From the NCBI GenBank assembly GCA_040901445.1, contig JBBDYQ010000015.1, positions 1 to 64,000 on the forward strand: a stretch of 64,000 nucleotides of DNA. Reading direction: 5' to 3'. This DNA comes from Thermoleophilaceae bacterium (lineage in GTDB: Bacteria; Actinomycetota; Thermoleophilia; Solirubrobacterales; Thermoleophilaceae). Of the stretch, positions 11,641-20,675 are shown piece by piece. The notes under the pieces were generated by a model. That model saw nothing but the letters and a program-made list of their open reading frames with translations, did no database searches and was not told where the DNA came from. Position 1 is the first letter of the stretch. Each line of letters begins with the position of its first letter. The position numbers were made by a program, and so were the translations under genes.

Positions 11641-11777
11641 CTCCTACTCCCGCGCCACGAGCGAGTCTCAGGCTCGCGTCCATTGCGACCGCCTCCTGGA
11701 CATCAGCCGCATCCGCGCGAAGCGCAAGCGCGGCGCCGCTGGGGCGCGACGGCCACGCGGGTTGGTTTTCGGGGTGG

Positions 11778-12134
11778 CTACTGACCCTTGAGGTGATCGA
11801 GAACGGGCCGGAACTGCTCTGGCGGGGAGAAGTCCACGTACTCCGAATCCTCGAGCGCCTCGGGCGCATGAGGCGGCGCCCAATAGAAGACGTCGCCCGC
11901 TTGGTAATCCTCCTCGCCGTCCGGCGTGTGCATCCGGATGCGTCCCTTCAGCATGTAGCCCCAGTGGGGGCAGCCGCACATGTCGCCGGGAAGGCCCTGC
12001 AACGCTGGCCTGAAATCAGCGCCCTTGGGTGCGCGCACGAAGGCGACCGTCATGTCACCGGCCGGCGCTGCTCGCAACTCGGCGTCTCCGTCCGCGAACT
12101 CGACAACCGCGTCTTCGCGCGAGATCACTGGCAT
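11778..12134 (-). CDS. cupin-domain protein
   Basis: A 118-residue single-cupin protein. Metal-site motifs are recognisable: GCPHWGYMLKGRIRM (motif 1 region, with the His) and YQAGDVFYWAPPHAPEALED (motif 2). The ATG follows AAAGG. Such small cupins bind a metal and act as isomerases, dioxygenase-like enzymes or sensors; the role here is not determinable. It runs opposite to the two hydrolases and lies just inside the tRNA-Thr end of the island. The stretch 12135-12322 shows no gene. Confidence 0.75.
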   Translation of the reverse strand: MPVISREDAVVEFADGDAELRAAPAGDMTVAFVRAPKGADFRPALQGLPGDMCGCPHWGYMLKGRIRMHTPDGEEDYQAGDVFYWAPPHAPEALEDSEYVDFSPPEQFRPVLDHLKGQ

Positions 12135-12322
12135 CGGGCCACCTTTCCTCGGAATCCTCTGGCCGCTCGACCCTCTCAGACTGAAGCCCGAGCTTCAAGG
12201 CCGTGAGACAAGTCTCCTCGGCCCGCAGCCGGCCGAGCCTCGGACGAGCACCAGTCTCTCGGGGCACGGATCTGGGCTCGGGCTGGCGAGCGACGTCGCC
12301 GGTCGCGGTCCGGCGGGCCGGA

Positions 12323-12395
<73 letters not shown>

Positions 12396-12422
12396 GCTGT
12401 TGCGGTGCATTCTGGCACCGAG

Positions 12423-12504
12423 TGGGGGGAGCAGGATTCGAACCTGCGTAGGCAATGCCAACGGGTTTACAGCCCGTCTCCTTTAACCACTCGGACATCC
12501 CCCC
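12423..12504 (-). tRNA. tRNA-Tyr (anticodon GTA)
   Basis: A class II tRNA with acceptor GGGGGGA/TCCCCCC, anticodon arm ACGGG-CTGTAAA-CCCGT (anticodon GTA), a long variable arm and T-arm GCAGG-TTCGAAT-CCTGC. It lies 27 bases upstream of tRNA-Thr in the same direction, probably one transcript. Confidence 0.97.
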
Positions 12505-12562
12505 GAGTCAAGGGAATCGAGAGTCTAGAGGCTCGGTTCTCGACCGTCCCGACCGCGAATGA

Positions 12563-12611
12563 GGCACCGTCCTGGACTGGGTGTCGTATAGACCCCCAGG
12601 GCAGGATGCTT
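12563..12611. repeat. intergenic motif, copy A
   Basis: A stretch between the sigma-factor stop and tRNA-Tyr resembles a second stretch at 19850-19896. Both begin GGCA(A)CCGTCCTGGA, continue through a GGG run, a CGTA/CATAC element and GACCCCCA, then end GCA..AT.CTT. On the minus strand it can fold (CTGGG/CCCAG, and TCCTG/CAGGA outside). Nature unknown: possibly a terminator, small RNA or dispersed palindrome. Confidence 0.45.
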
Positions 12612-12635
12612 GCCCCACCCGGCGCGTTGCCGGGG

Positions 12636-13802
<1,167 letters not shown>

Positions 13803-13876
13803 CCCTCGCTCCTTCGAGACGCCGTTACCGGACGCTCAGCGCCCGCCGTGCCACTTCAGGATTCGGTTTTGGAGTC

Positions 13877-13892
13877 CGCGGCAGCTGCCGCG
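13877..13892. other. 16-bp perfect palindrome upstream of rpoD
   Basis: CGCGGCAGCTGCCGCG reads identically on both strands, 75 bases upstream of the sigma-factor start in the divergent rpoD/folE2 spacer (13803-14011). It could be a binding site for a dimeric regulator or a hairpin in the rpoD leader. Nothing else recognisable is in this spacer. Confidence 0.3.
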
Positions 13893-14011
13893 AGGGGCTG
13901 AGCCAGGATCGAAGGAAGGCCTTCGGCGCTCCCCCCGGGCGTCAAACCGCGGCCACCTTAGCACCGATCAAGGCGGTTGGATCGCAGAGAGGTACCGCTA
14001 TCGTCCCCCAT

Positions 14012-14995
14012 GTGAGCGAACCCCTCATCGCCGACGTCCAGGCGCGTCGCCCGGCGGCCAGCGTGTCGCTCTCGCGCGTGGGCGTCACGGGCGTGGAGAA
14101 GGTGGTCAGGATCTCCTCCAACGGGACCGAGCAGCTCTTCTACGCCGAGCTCGAGTGCTACGTGGATCTCGGGCCCGAGCAGAAGGGCGCGCACATGTCG
14201 CGCTTCGAGGAGATCGTGAACGAGGCGATCGACGAGGTCGTGCTCGACGAGGCCTTCAAGGCGGAGACGCTGGCGATGCACATCGCCGAGCGCGTGCGCG
14301 AGCGCCAAAGAGCCCTGCGCGCCGAGGTCACGATCGCTGCGCGCTACCCCGAGTACAAGCGCGCGCCCGAGTCCGGCAGCCGCACGCAGGAGATCTACAC
14401 GCTGTTCGGCTCGGCGGTCGCCTCCGCCCGCGGCACCCGCCGGCTGGTGGGCGTGCAGGCCCAGGGCATGACCGCCTGCCCGTGCGCGCAGGAGCTCGTG
14501 GCCGGCCGCTCCCGCGAGCGGCTCGAGGCCGACGGCTTCACAGAGGACGAGATCGGGCGCATCTTCGAGGCGGTGCCCGTGGCCACCCACAACCAGCGCG
14601 GGATCGGCACGCTCTGGGTGGGCTGCCCCGAGGGCTGCACGGAGTCGGTGGAGGCGCTCACGATCCTCGGCATCGTCGAGCGCGCCATGAGCTCAGAGAT
14701 CTACGAGCTGATGAAGCGCGCGGACGAGGTGGAGGTCGTGGAGAAGGCGCATCGCCACCCGCGCTTCGTGGAGGACTGCGTCCGCGAGATGGTGCGGATG
14801 GCGGTCGAGGAGTTCGAGCAGTTCGGTCCGGACGCGTTCGTCATGGCCCGGCAGGAGAACCTCGAGACCATCCACAAGCACAACGTCGTCGCCGAGCGCT
14901 ACGGGCTCATGGGCAACCTGTCGCGTGAGCTGCGCGAGGGCGAGCACGTGCGCCGGCACGTGACGATGCGCGAGTGGCTCGAATCCGAGCGCTGA
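14012..14995 (+). CDS. folE2: GTP cyclohydrolase FolE2 (MptA-like)
   Basis: The family converts GTP to 7,8-dihydroneopterin triphosphate, the first step of folate synthesis, independently of the zinc enzyme FolE. The 327-residue protein shows the family's GMTACPCAQELV block (metal-ligand Cys), ATHNQRGIGTLWVGC and the C-terminal DAFVMARQENLETIHKHNVV. The start GTG (VSEPLIADVQARRPA) is preceded by no strong Shine-Dalgarno. FolE2 proteins allow folate synthesis at low zinc, but no Zur-like box was recognised here. Confidence 0.9.
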   Translation: MSEPLIADVQARRPAASVSLSRVGVTGVEKVVRISSNGTEQLFYAELECYVDLGPEQKGAHMSRFEEIVNEAIDEVVLDEAFKAETLAMHIAERVRERQRALRAEVTIAARYPEYKRAPESGSRTQEIYTLFGSAVASARGTRRLVGVQAQGMTACPCAQELVAGRSRERLEADGFTEDEIGRIFEAVPVATHNQRGIGTLWVGCPEGCTESVEALTILGIVERAMSSEIYELMKRADEVEVVEKAHRHPRFVEDCVREMVRMAVEEFEQFGPDAFVMARQENLETIHKHNVVAERYGLMGNLSRELREGEHVRRHVTMREWLESER

Positions 14996-15011
14996 GCCCC
15001 GCCCACGCGCC

Positions 15012-16448
15012 TCAGCCGCGCGGCTCGACCACGTAGAGCGGGCCCGGCCCGATCGTCAGCGCCACGCGGCCGTCCTGCGCGGCGACGCTGCGCTCATCTC
15101 CCAGGTGCGAGACGACGCGGACCTCGGGGGCGTCGACCGGAAGGGCCAGCGCGCGGGTGCGGTCGGTCTGCGGGAACGGGCCCTGGCCGTCGGCCGCCGA
15201 CTCGCCCGCAAGCCAGAGCGCCACGATGCGCTCGCCCGCGCCGAGGTACTCGAGCGCGAAGCCCCGCCCGCCCAGCAGCAGCCGGCCCCGCGGCAGCCCG
15301 AGCTCGCGCGAGAGGTCGCGCTCGAACTCCGCCCCCTCGAACACGCGCGTGAAGGTGGAGAGGGCGCGCACCGCCGGCTTGGGCGAGCCGTCGGGCCGGA
15401 AGAAGCCGAACCATGCCTCCTGGTTGGCGCCCGTGGGGTCCTCCGCGCCACCGTACGTGTACCAGGTGAGCACCGGCAGGCCCTGGGCGAACGTAGCGGC
15501 CTGCATGCGCGCGACGTACTGCGCCTGCTTGGTCTCGCTGACGCCGTAGGAGCGGTCGTGCGTGGGCCAGCCGACCTCAGTGATCCAGAGCGGCTTGTGG
15601 CGGTCGGTGGGCGGAAGCGCGGCGCGCATCTCCCCGGCGGCGGACAGCACCGAGCCGCGGATCGGGACGTCGACCTCGGGCGAGGTGAACGGGTAGGGAT
15701 AGGGGTGGTAGGCGAGCACGTCGAAGCAGCGGCCCAGGCGTGGGTCGGCGCGGTAGGTGGCCCGCACGAACTCCGGCCCCGACATGCCCGGCAGGTTGGC
15801 CACGGCGGGGAAGAACACGCCGCCGTAGACGACCGGGGTGTCGGGATCCGCCGCCTTCAGCGCGTCGTGTGCGGCGCACAGCAGCCGCGCGTACGCGAGC
15901 GGGTCCTCGTGCGGCGCCCAGAAGCGCCAGCCCTCGTTCTGCTCGTTCCAGACCTCCCAGGCGATCACCTCGTCGCCGTAGTGCTCGGCCGTGGCGGCTG
16001 CGTAGCGGGCGAAGTCGCGCGGGTCGTCGGGTGGGACGAGGTGTGCCGCCCCCACAGCGAACGGGGGGACGCCGCCGCCGAGCGGCGTGCGCGCCAGCAG
16101 CCCGCCGAGGGCCGAGTAGTCGGGATGGCCGTAGGCGAGCAGGCCGATCACGTGCAGCCCGGCGTCGCGGATCATCGCGACCTCGCGGTCGCGCTCGGCG
16201 AAGTCGAAGTCCCGGAGCGGCGGCCCCGGCGGCTCCACGTCGTGCCAGTTGATGTCCAGCCGGATGGCGCGCACGCCGGCGTCGTGCAGCGCCCGGTAGG
16301 CATCGGCTCGCGCGCCCGGGTCGCTCGGCAGGAAGTTGGCGTTGGAAGCCACGAGCCCGTAGCTCGCGGCGTGCTCCGCGCCCGCCGCCCCCGGAAGGGC
16401 GAGCACGGCGAGGACGGCCGCGAGGCTAGCCCGTGCTGTGCCGCGCAC
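15012..16448 (-). CDS. secreted TIM-barrel glycoside hydrolase (clan GH-A, GH5/GH39-like)
   Basis: A 478-residue protein with a signal peptide (about 1-24). The barrel shows RAIRLDINWHDVEP on an early strand, the acid/base in WEVWNEQNEGWRFW (beta4) and the nucleophile in PLWITEVGWPTHDRSYG (beta7), hallmarks of clan GH-A retaining enzymes. The C-terminal 120 residues form a beta domain. Substrate unknown. Its start overlaps the end of pgsA by 23 bases, so the two are probably cotranscribed. Confidence 0.8.
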   Translation of the reverse strand: MRGTARASLAAVLAVLALPGAAGAEHAASYGLVASNANFLPSDPGARADAYRALHDAGVRAIRLDINWHDVEPPGPPLRDFDFAERDREVAMIRDAGLHVIGLLAYGHPDYSALGGLLARTPLGGGVPPFAVGAAHLVPPDDPRDFARYAAATAEHYGDEVIAWEVWNEQNEGWRFWAPHEDPLAYARLLCAAHDALKAADPDTPVVYGGVFFPAVANLPGMSGPEFVRATYRADPRLGRCFDVLAYHPYPYPFTSPEVDVPIRGSVLSAAGEMRAALPPTDRHKPLWITEVGWPTHDRSYGVSETKQAQYVARMQAATFAQGLPVLTWYTYGGAEDPTGANQEAWFGFFRPDGSPKPAVRALSTFTRVFEGAEFERDLSRELGLPRGRLLLGGRGFALEYLGAGERIVALWLAGESAADGQGPFPQTDRTRALALPVDAPEVRVVSHLGDERSVAAQDGRVALTIGPGPLYVVEPRG

Positions 16449-17007
16449 GGCTGCTCTCCCGGCGGCGCAGCGCCGCCTCCTCGATCCGGCGGCGGACGTT
16501 GAGGAAGTAGTCCACCCCGGACACGACGGTCACGACCACGGCGGCGTAGACCAGGCCGTCGACCCAGGGGGCGGTGTGGTCGCTGGCGGCGATGAGGGCG
16601 AGCACGGCGGCCACCTGCACGACCGTCTTCGCCCGGCCGAGCTGGCTGGACGGGATGGCCACGCCCTGGGCGCCGGCGAAGATGCGCAGCCCGCTGACGG
16701 CGAACTCGCGCGCGATGATCACCATCGCCACCCAGGCGGCGAGCTTGTCGAGGCTGACGAGCGAGATCAGGGCGGCGGCGATGAGCAGCTTGTCCGCCAC
16801 CGGGTCCATGACCTTGCCGAAGCTGGTGATGCTCCCGCGCGAGCGCGCGATGTAGCCGTCGAGCCCATCCGTGAGGGCGGCCGCGACGAACACGATCGCC
16901 GCGATGGTGGAGCCGTTGGGCGTCTCCTCCAGCAGCGCCACCACCAGCACCGGCACGAGCAGGATGCGCAGCACCGTGAGCACGTTCGGGAGGTTGAGCG
17001 GGAACAC
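16426..17007 (-). CDS. pgsA: CDP-diacylglycerol-glycerol-3-phosphate 3-phosphatidyltransferase
   Basis: PgsA makes phosphatidylglycerol-phosphate in the membrane. The 193-residue protein contains the complete CDP-alcohol phosphotransferase motif (DG-x2-AR-x8-G-x3-D-x3-D) within DGLDGYIARSRGSITSFGKV and MDPVADK, and several transmembrane helices. The motif proteins differ in the alcohol used; the length and N-terminus (LNLPNVLTVLRILLVPVLVV) fit PgsA. It follows the DUF3817 gene by 5 bases. Confidence 0.9.
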   Translation of the reverse strand: MFPLNLPNVLTVLRILLVPVLVVALLEETPNGSTIAAIVFVAAALTDGLDGYIARSRGSITSFGKVMDPVADKLLIAAALISLVSLDKLAAWVAMVIIAREFAVSGLRIFAGAQGVAIPSSQLGRAKTVVQVAAVLALIAASDHTAPWVDGLVYAAVVVTVVSGVDYFLNVRRRIEEAALRRRESSRARHSTG

Positions 17008-17012
17008 GGCGA

Positions 17013-17288
17013 TCAGGCTACTTGCCGCTGCCGCACGAGCTCAATGCCCACCGAGCTCCCCACGGGCCCGAGCGGGGAGACGGTCGCGGCCAGCAGCGGC
17101 CACGGGAAGACCCGCCGGACGCAGCCGTTGGCCACCAGCAGGCAGAGCCCGATCCAGCCGAAGCCGTGGGTCCAGCCGAGCACGGTCTCGGCGCTCTCGT
17201 CCACATGGCCGATCCAGACGACCAGCAGCGTTGCGAAGATCGCGACCTCGACCGCGGAGTAGAGGCGTACGAACTGGAAGTAGGACAC
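17013..17288 (-). CDS. DUF3817-like integral membrane protein
   Basis: A 91-residue protein with three hydrophobic segments, WTHGFGWIGLCLLVANG and a C-terminal FPWPLLAATVSPLGPVG. The pattern (N-terminal helix, conserved H-G segment, helix ending in PFG/PLG) fits DUF3817 (YdzA-like) proteins of unknown role. It sits immediately upstream of pgsA in the same direction. Confidence 0.7.
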   Translation of the reverse strand: MSYFQFVRLYSAVEVAIFATLLVVWIGHVDESAETVLGWTHGFGWIGLCLLVANGCVRRVFPWPLLAATVSPLGPVGSSVGIELVRQRQVA

Positions 17289-17330
17289 GCCGCTCAGGGT
17301 ACGGAGCGGGTGCGCTCCGGGGCGGAGCGC

Positions 17331-18710
17331 TCAGCCGGCGGCGACGGCCGGCTCGCGCCGCAGCAGCTCGATGAAGACGCCCACGACGTCCGGGTCGAAC
17401 TGGCTGCCGGCGCAGCGCACGAGCTCGGCCTGCGCCTCGTCGTGCGCGATGCCGGCCTTGTAGACACGATCGGTGGTCATAGCCTCGTAGGCGTCCGCCA
17501 CCGCGAGGATCCGCGCCGGCATGGGGATCGCCTCGCGGGACAGGCCCTCCGGATAGCCGCGGCCGTCGGGGCGCTCGTGGTGGGCCAGCACCCAGCCCGA
17601 GATGTCCTCGAGGTTGGCCCCCTGGAGGATGCGCGCGCCCAGCTCGGGGTGCTTCCTCATCTCGGCCCACTCGTGATCGTCGAGTGATCCGGGCTTCTGG
17701 AGGATGGAGTCGGGGATGCCCATCTTGCCGACGTCGTGGAGCACGCCGGCCAGGTGCACGCGCTCCACGATCGCGTCGCCCAGGCCCAGCTCGCGGGCCA
17801 GCAGCTTGGCGTAGCGCCCGACGGTCTGGGAGTGGAGAGAGGTTCCGGTGTCGCGCATGTCGAGCGTCTCGGCGAGCACCAGCACCGCGGCGAGGTGGCC
17901 CTCCCCCTGGACGCGGGTGCGCGCGTCGGGCTCGAGCAGCTCGGCCGAGACCTGGGCGTTGTATATGACGGAGCGGTCGCCACCGAGGCGCTTGGCCACC
18001 GCCACGGCGTAGTCGCACGCGTGCATGAGCTCGGCGGAGCTGGCGCCATGGTGCGGGCAGCTGGCCACGCCGAAGCTCGCGGTGGTGGTGGCGGGGCCGT
18101 CGGCGAGGTCGTCGCGGATGGAGCGGCGCAGCCGCTCGGCCAGGACGTAGCCGCCGTGCTCGTCGGTGTCGGGGAGGATGACCGCGAACTCCTCGCCCGA
18201 GATGCGCGCGGGGATGTCGATGCGGCGCTGCCGGGAGGTGAGCACGCGCGCCACGCGCGCGAGCACCACGTCGCCGGCGTCGTGGCCGTGCCGCTCGTTG
18301 AGGTCGCGGAAGGCGTCGAGGTCGGCCACGAGCAGGCTCAGCGGCCGGTTGTTGCGGCGGGCGCGCTCGAACTCCACCTCGAAGGCCTCGCCGAAGCCGC
18401 GCCGGTTGCGCAGCCCGGTGAGCGCGTCGCTGCGGCCCGCGTCGGCGATGCCGCCGATCAGCCGCTGCACGCGCGAGCGCAGCGCCGAGACCACGAGCGC
18501 GGCGAGCACCGACGTGACGGCTGTGAGGGCGATGGCGGGACGGGCCTGCATCGCCCCGAGGCTGAAGGCGGCCGTGACCGCGACGGGCGTGGCCACGAGC
18601 GCCGGCGGCGCCCACCACGGCACCACACGGCCGAGGACCGGCGGGGAGAGATCATCGGCGGCTGCGCGCCGGCTGCGGCGCGAGCCGGGAAGGAGCCGCG
18701 AGACATCCAT
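17331..18710 (-). CDS. GGDEF and HD-GYP domain signalling protein
   Basis: From ATG 18710 the protein has 459 residues: two N-terminal membrane helices (about 30-80), a GGDEF domain (about 100-255) and an HD-GYP phosphodiesterase domain (about 275-445). The GGDEF active-site loop reads SGEEF (ISGEEFAVILPD), so the first Gly is Ser; diguanylate cyclase activity is uncertain. The HD-GYP motifs are intact (HLAGVLHDVGKMGIPD and HHERPDGRGYP), implying c-di-GMP hydrolysis. A start at ATG 18725 is possible. It may set c-di-GMP for the riboswitch at 49.3 kb (inference). Confidence 0.88.
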   Translation of the reverse strand: MDVSRLLPGSRRSRRAAADDLSPPVLGRVVPWWAPPALVATPVAVTAAFSLGAMQARPAIALTAVTSVLAALVVSALRSRVQRLIGGIADAGRSDALTGLRNRRGFGEAFEVEFERARRNNRPLSLLVADLDAFRDLNERHGHDAGDVVLARVARVLTSRQRRIDIPARISGEEFAVILPDTDEHGGYVLAERLRRSIRDDLADGPATTTASFGVASCPHHGASSAELMHACDYAVAVAKRLGGDRSVIYNAQVSAELLEPDARTRVQGEGHLAAVLVLAETLDMRDTGTSLHSQTVGRYAKLLARELGLGDAIVERVHLAGVLHDVGKMGIPDSILQKPGSLDDHEWAEMRKHPELGARILQGANLEDISGWVLAHHERPDGRGYPEGLSREAIPMPARILAVADAYEAMTTDRVYKAGIAHDEAQAELVRCAGSQFDPDVVGVFIELLRREPAVAAG

Positions 18711-18813
18711 GGACCCTGTCCGCATCGGTCGCCGTCGGGCACCGCTTGAGGTGGCTGGACGAACGTCGGGCCGAGCCCGTGGGCGGAGCCGCCGCCCGGC
18801 ATCATGGAGCCAC

Positions 18814-19104
18814 GTGCGGCTCCCCCGCGTGCACACCGGGCACCCCGAGGTCGAGTGGGTGCAGCTGACCCACCACGCCGTGGTGCGCTTCCGCGCGCGC
18901 CGGCGGGTGCCGCGCGGAATGGACGCGGCGGACATGGCGGCGGGGGCGCTGGCCGGCGCGACCGTGGACCGCGTTCCGCCCTCGTGGGCGGCGGGTCAGG
19001 AGGCCGAGTGGTTCGCGGTGACCGGCGACACGTGCTTCCCGCTCGTGCGCGCACCCGACGCGGGCGTGTGGATCACGACGACCTGCCTGGTGCGCGGGGC
19101 GTGA
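18814..19104 (+). CDS. hypothetical protein (about 96 aa)
   Basis: From a GTG at 18814 the frame encodes VRLPRVHTGHPEVEWVQLTH, then HAVVRFRARRRVPRGMD and a C-terminus VWITTTCLVRGA. The segment with paired Trp/Phe and Thr/Val strands looks like a small beta protein. Third codon positions are strongly GC. It is divergent from the GGDEF gene and its end overlaps the next minus-strand gene by 32 bases. No family recognised. Confidence 0.5.
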   Translation: MRLPRVHTGHPEVEWVQLTHHAVVRFRARRRVPRGMDAADMAAGALAGATVDRVPPSWAAGQEAEWFAVTGDTCFPLVRAPDAGVWITTTCLVRGA

Positions 19105-19591
19105 GCGTCGCGGGAAAGCGCTCGAGGACCCAGTTGGCGTCGACGATCGGGCGCCGGAACTCGCGCCCGCCGACGGTCACGTAGTCGCGTGTGCGGGGGT
19201 CCACCGGCAGGTCGGCCTCCACCGGGTACCACTCGTTGTGCCGGGTGATCAGCTCGTTGAGGTCGTCGAAGCGCCAGACGGCCACGGTCTCGTGCCAGCG
19301 CCGGGCGAACCGCCGCTCGTCATCACCGCATTCGTCGACGATGCGCGAGCGCTCCCTCGCCAGCCGGAAGCGCAGCAGGGCGAGCTCGTCCTCGATCTCG
19401 CGCAGGCGCTCCATGTAGCGCGGCATGAACGCGGCCGCCAGCGCGGACTCGATGGTCCGCTGCCGCTGGAGGGCGCGGCGCGACAGCGGCCTGCCGCGGC
19501 GGGCGGTGTCGAAGCGGGGGGCCGGTGGCTGCTCGGCTGGCACCCGCCTGAAGATAGAGGCAGTGGTGTGCCTGTCGCGCGGCGCGGGCAT
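19073..19591 (-). CDS. hypothetical protein with charged central helix
   Basis: The C-terminal part is clearly coding-like: ERLREIEDELALLRFRLARE, RFARRWHETVAVWRFDDLNE and TRDYVTVGGREFRRPIVDAN. It suggests a coiled-coil segment followed by a small alpha/beta domain. The start is uncertain: ATG 19591 (MPAPRDRHTTASIFRRV) is chosen, but no Shine-Dalgarno precedes it, and a GTG 14 codons downstream is as good. It overlaps the preceding gene tail to tail. No family recognised. Confidence 0.5.
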   Translation of the reverse strand: MPAPRDRHTTASIFRRVPAEQPPAPRFDTARRGRPLSRRALQRQRTIESALAAAFMPRYMERLREIEDELALLRFRLARERSRIVDECGDDERRFARRWHETVAVWRFDDLNELITRHNEWYPVEADLPVDPRTRDYVTVGGREFRRPIVDANWVLERFPATLTPRAPGRSS

Positions 19592-19643
19592 CAGGGAGGA
19601 GTCGGTTGCCGACCGGGGAATCCTGTAACAACTGGAGACCCGC

Positions 19644-19811
19644 GTGCCACCGGCCGATGACAAAGCCATGGACCCTCGACAGAAGCGCCTCCTGAACGAG
19701 ACACGCCGGACGCGCCAGCGCGCGCTGGCGCGGAAGGACGTCCGCGCCGTGCATGCGTGCAACGTGACCATCGCGGCGCTCCGCCGCGCCGCCGCGACCG
19801 GCCGCGGCTGA
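19644..19811 (+). CDS. small basic protein (55 aa)
   Basis: A GTG at 19644 lies six bases after GGAG and opens a 55-codon frame (VPPADDKAMDPRQKRLLNET, RRTRQRALARKDVRAVHACN, ending AAATGRG). It has about 12 Arg and 3 Lys residues. An internal ATG at codon 9 is an alternative start. It is divergent from the 19591 gene. High charge and small size could fit a nucleic-acid-associated protein, but nothing more can be claimed. Confidence 0.45.
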   Translation: MPPADDKAMDPRQKRLLNETRRTRQRALARKDVRAVHACNVTIAALRRAAATGRG

Positions 19812-19849
19812 CGCCCCCCGGGTGGCCTAGCCAGCGGCGACGGATCAAA

Positions 19850-19896
19850 GGCAACCGTCCTGGATAGGGGGCATACGACCCCCAAAGCAGCATCCT
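19850..19896. repeat. intergenic motif, copy B
   Basis: The counterpart of 12563-12611, in the spacer between the small basic ORF and the carbonic anhydrase stop. It keeps CCGTCCTGGA, GACCCCCA and the GCA/AT/CTT tail, and on the minus strand folds as GGGGG-TCGTATG-CCCCC. The rest of the 19812-19937 spacer shows no gene. Confidence 0.45.
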
Positions 19897-19937
19897 TCGC
19901 GCGGGTCGGCGCGAGCTCCGAGTCGTGGATCAACCAG

Positions 19938-20438
19938 CTAGGGGCGGGCCGTCTCGACGGCACGCAGCGCCCCGGTCTCGGGGTCGAAGATGAAGCCGCG
20001 GACATGCTCGCGGGCGTTGAGCTCCCGGCTCGAACGCAGCCGGGCGAGGCTGTGGCGCAGCGTGGCCTCGACGTCGTCGAAGGCGCCGAGCCGCCAGTTC
20101 GGCAGCACGCCGTCTGCGGCGAGCGCCTGCGCGAACTCGTCCTCGGAGGCCCCGTGCAGCCCGCAGCCCTCGTGCATGACCACGACGATCTCCTCGGTGC
20201 CGAGCAGCCGCTGGGAGATGCTCAGCGAGCGGATGGCGTCGTCGGTGACCAGCCCGCCGGCGTTGCGGATGATGTGCGCGTCGCCGCGGTCGAGGCCGAG
20301 CATCGGGAAGAGGTCGATCCGCGTGTCCATGCAGGAGAGCACGGCCACCTTGCGGCGGGGCCGGGGGTCGAGGTCCGGGGCCGCGAGCTGGTCGGCTCGG
20401 GAGGCCGCGGCCGCGAGCATGTCGTCGGCGTTCGTCAT
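19938..20438 (-). CDS. beta-class carbonic anhydrase
   Basis: A zinc enzyme interconverting CO2 and bicarbonate. The 166-residue protein has the beta-class ligands: Cys in VLSCMDTRID (C-x-D-x-R dyad) and His/Cys in VVMHEGCGLHG (H-x2-C), with HIIRNAGG between. Length fits the short bacterial type. It ends just before the intergenic motif and lies downstream of tRNA-Thr(CGT) in the same direction. Confidence 0.93.
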   Translation of the reverse strand: MTNADDMLAAAASRADQLAAPDLDPRPRRKVAVLSCMDTRIDLFPMLGLDRGDAHIIRNAGGLVTDDAIRSLSISQRLLGTEEIVVVMHEGCGLHGASEDEFAQALAADGVLPNWRLGAFDDVEATLRHSLARLRSSRELNAREHVRGFIFDPETGALRAVETARP

Positions 20439-20466
20439 AGGCGGTCGCGAATCGTAGAGGCTGGAA

Positions 20467-20539
20467 AGCCGACGGGGAGACTCGAACTCCCGACCCCTTC
20501 ATTACGAGTGAAGTGCTCTACCAGCTGAGCTACGTCGGC
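20467..20539 (-). tRNA. tRNA-Thr (anticodon CGT)
   Basis: Acceptor GCCGACG/CGTCGGC, D-arm GCTC...GAGC, anticodon stem CTTCA/TGAAG with loop CTCGTAA (anticodon CGT), T-arm GGGAG-TTCGAGT-CTCCC. No CCA encoded. A GC-only palindrome (GGCGCGCG-TT-CGCGCGCC, 20593-20610) lies upstream. Confidence 0.97.
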
Positions 20540-20675
20540 GCGGCGCCCTCCAATCGCCGAGCAGGGCGCGCACGCGAGTGTAGCCGTGGATCGGCGCGCG
20601 TTCGCGCGCCGCCGCGGCCGCGCGAGGCCGGTGGCGGCTTGCGGCTGCGCGGGGCGAGCCTTACGGTGATCGCGC

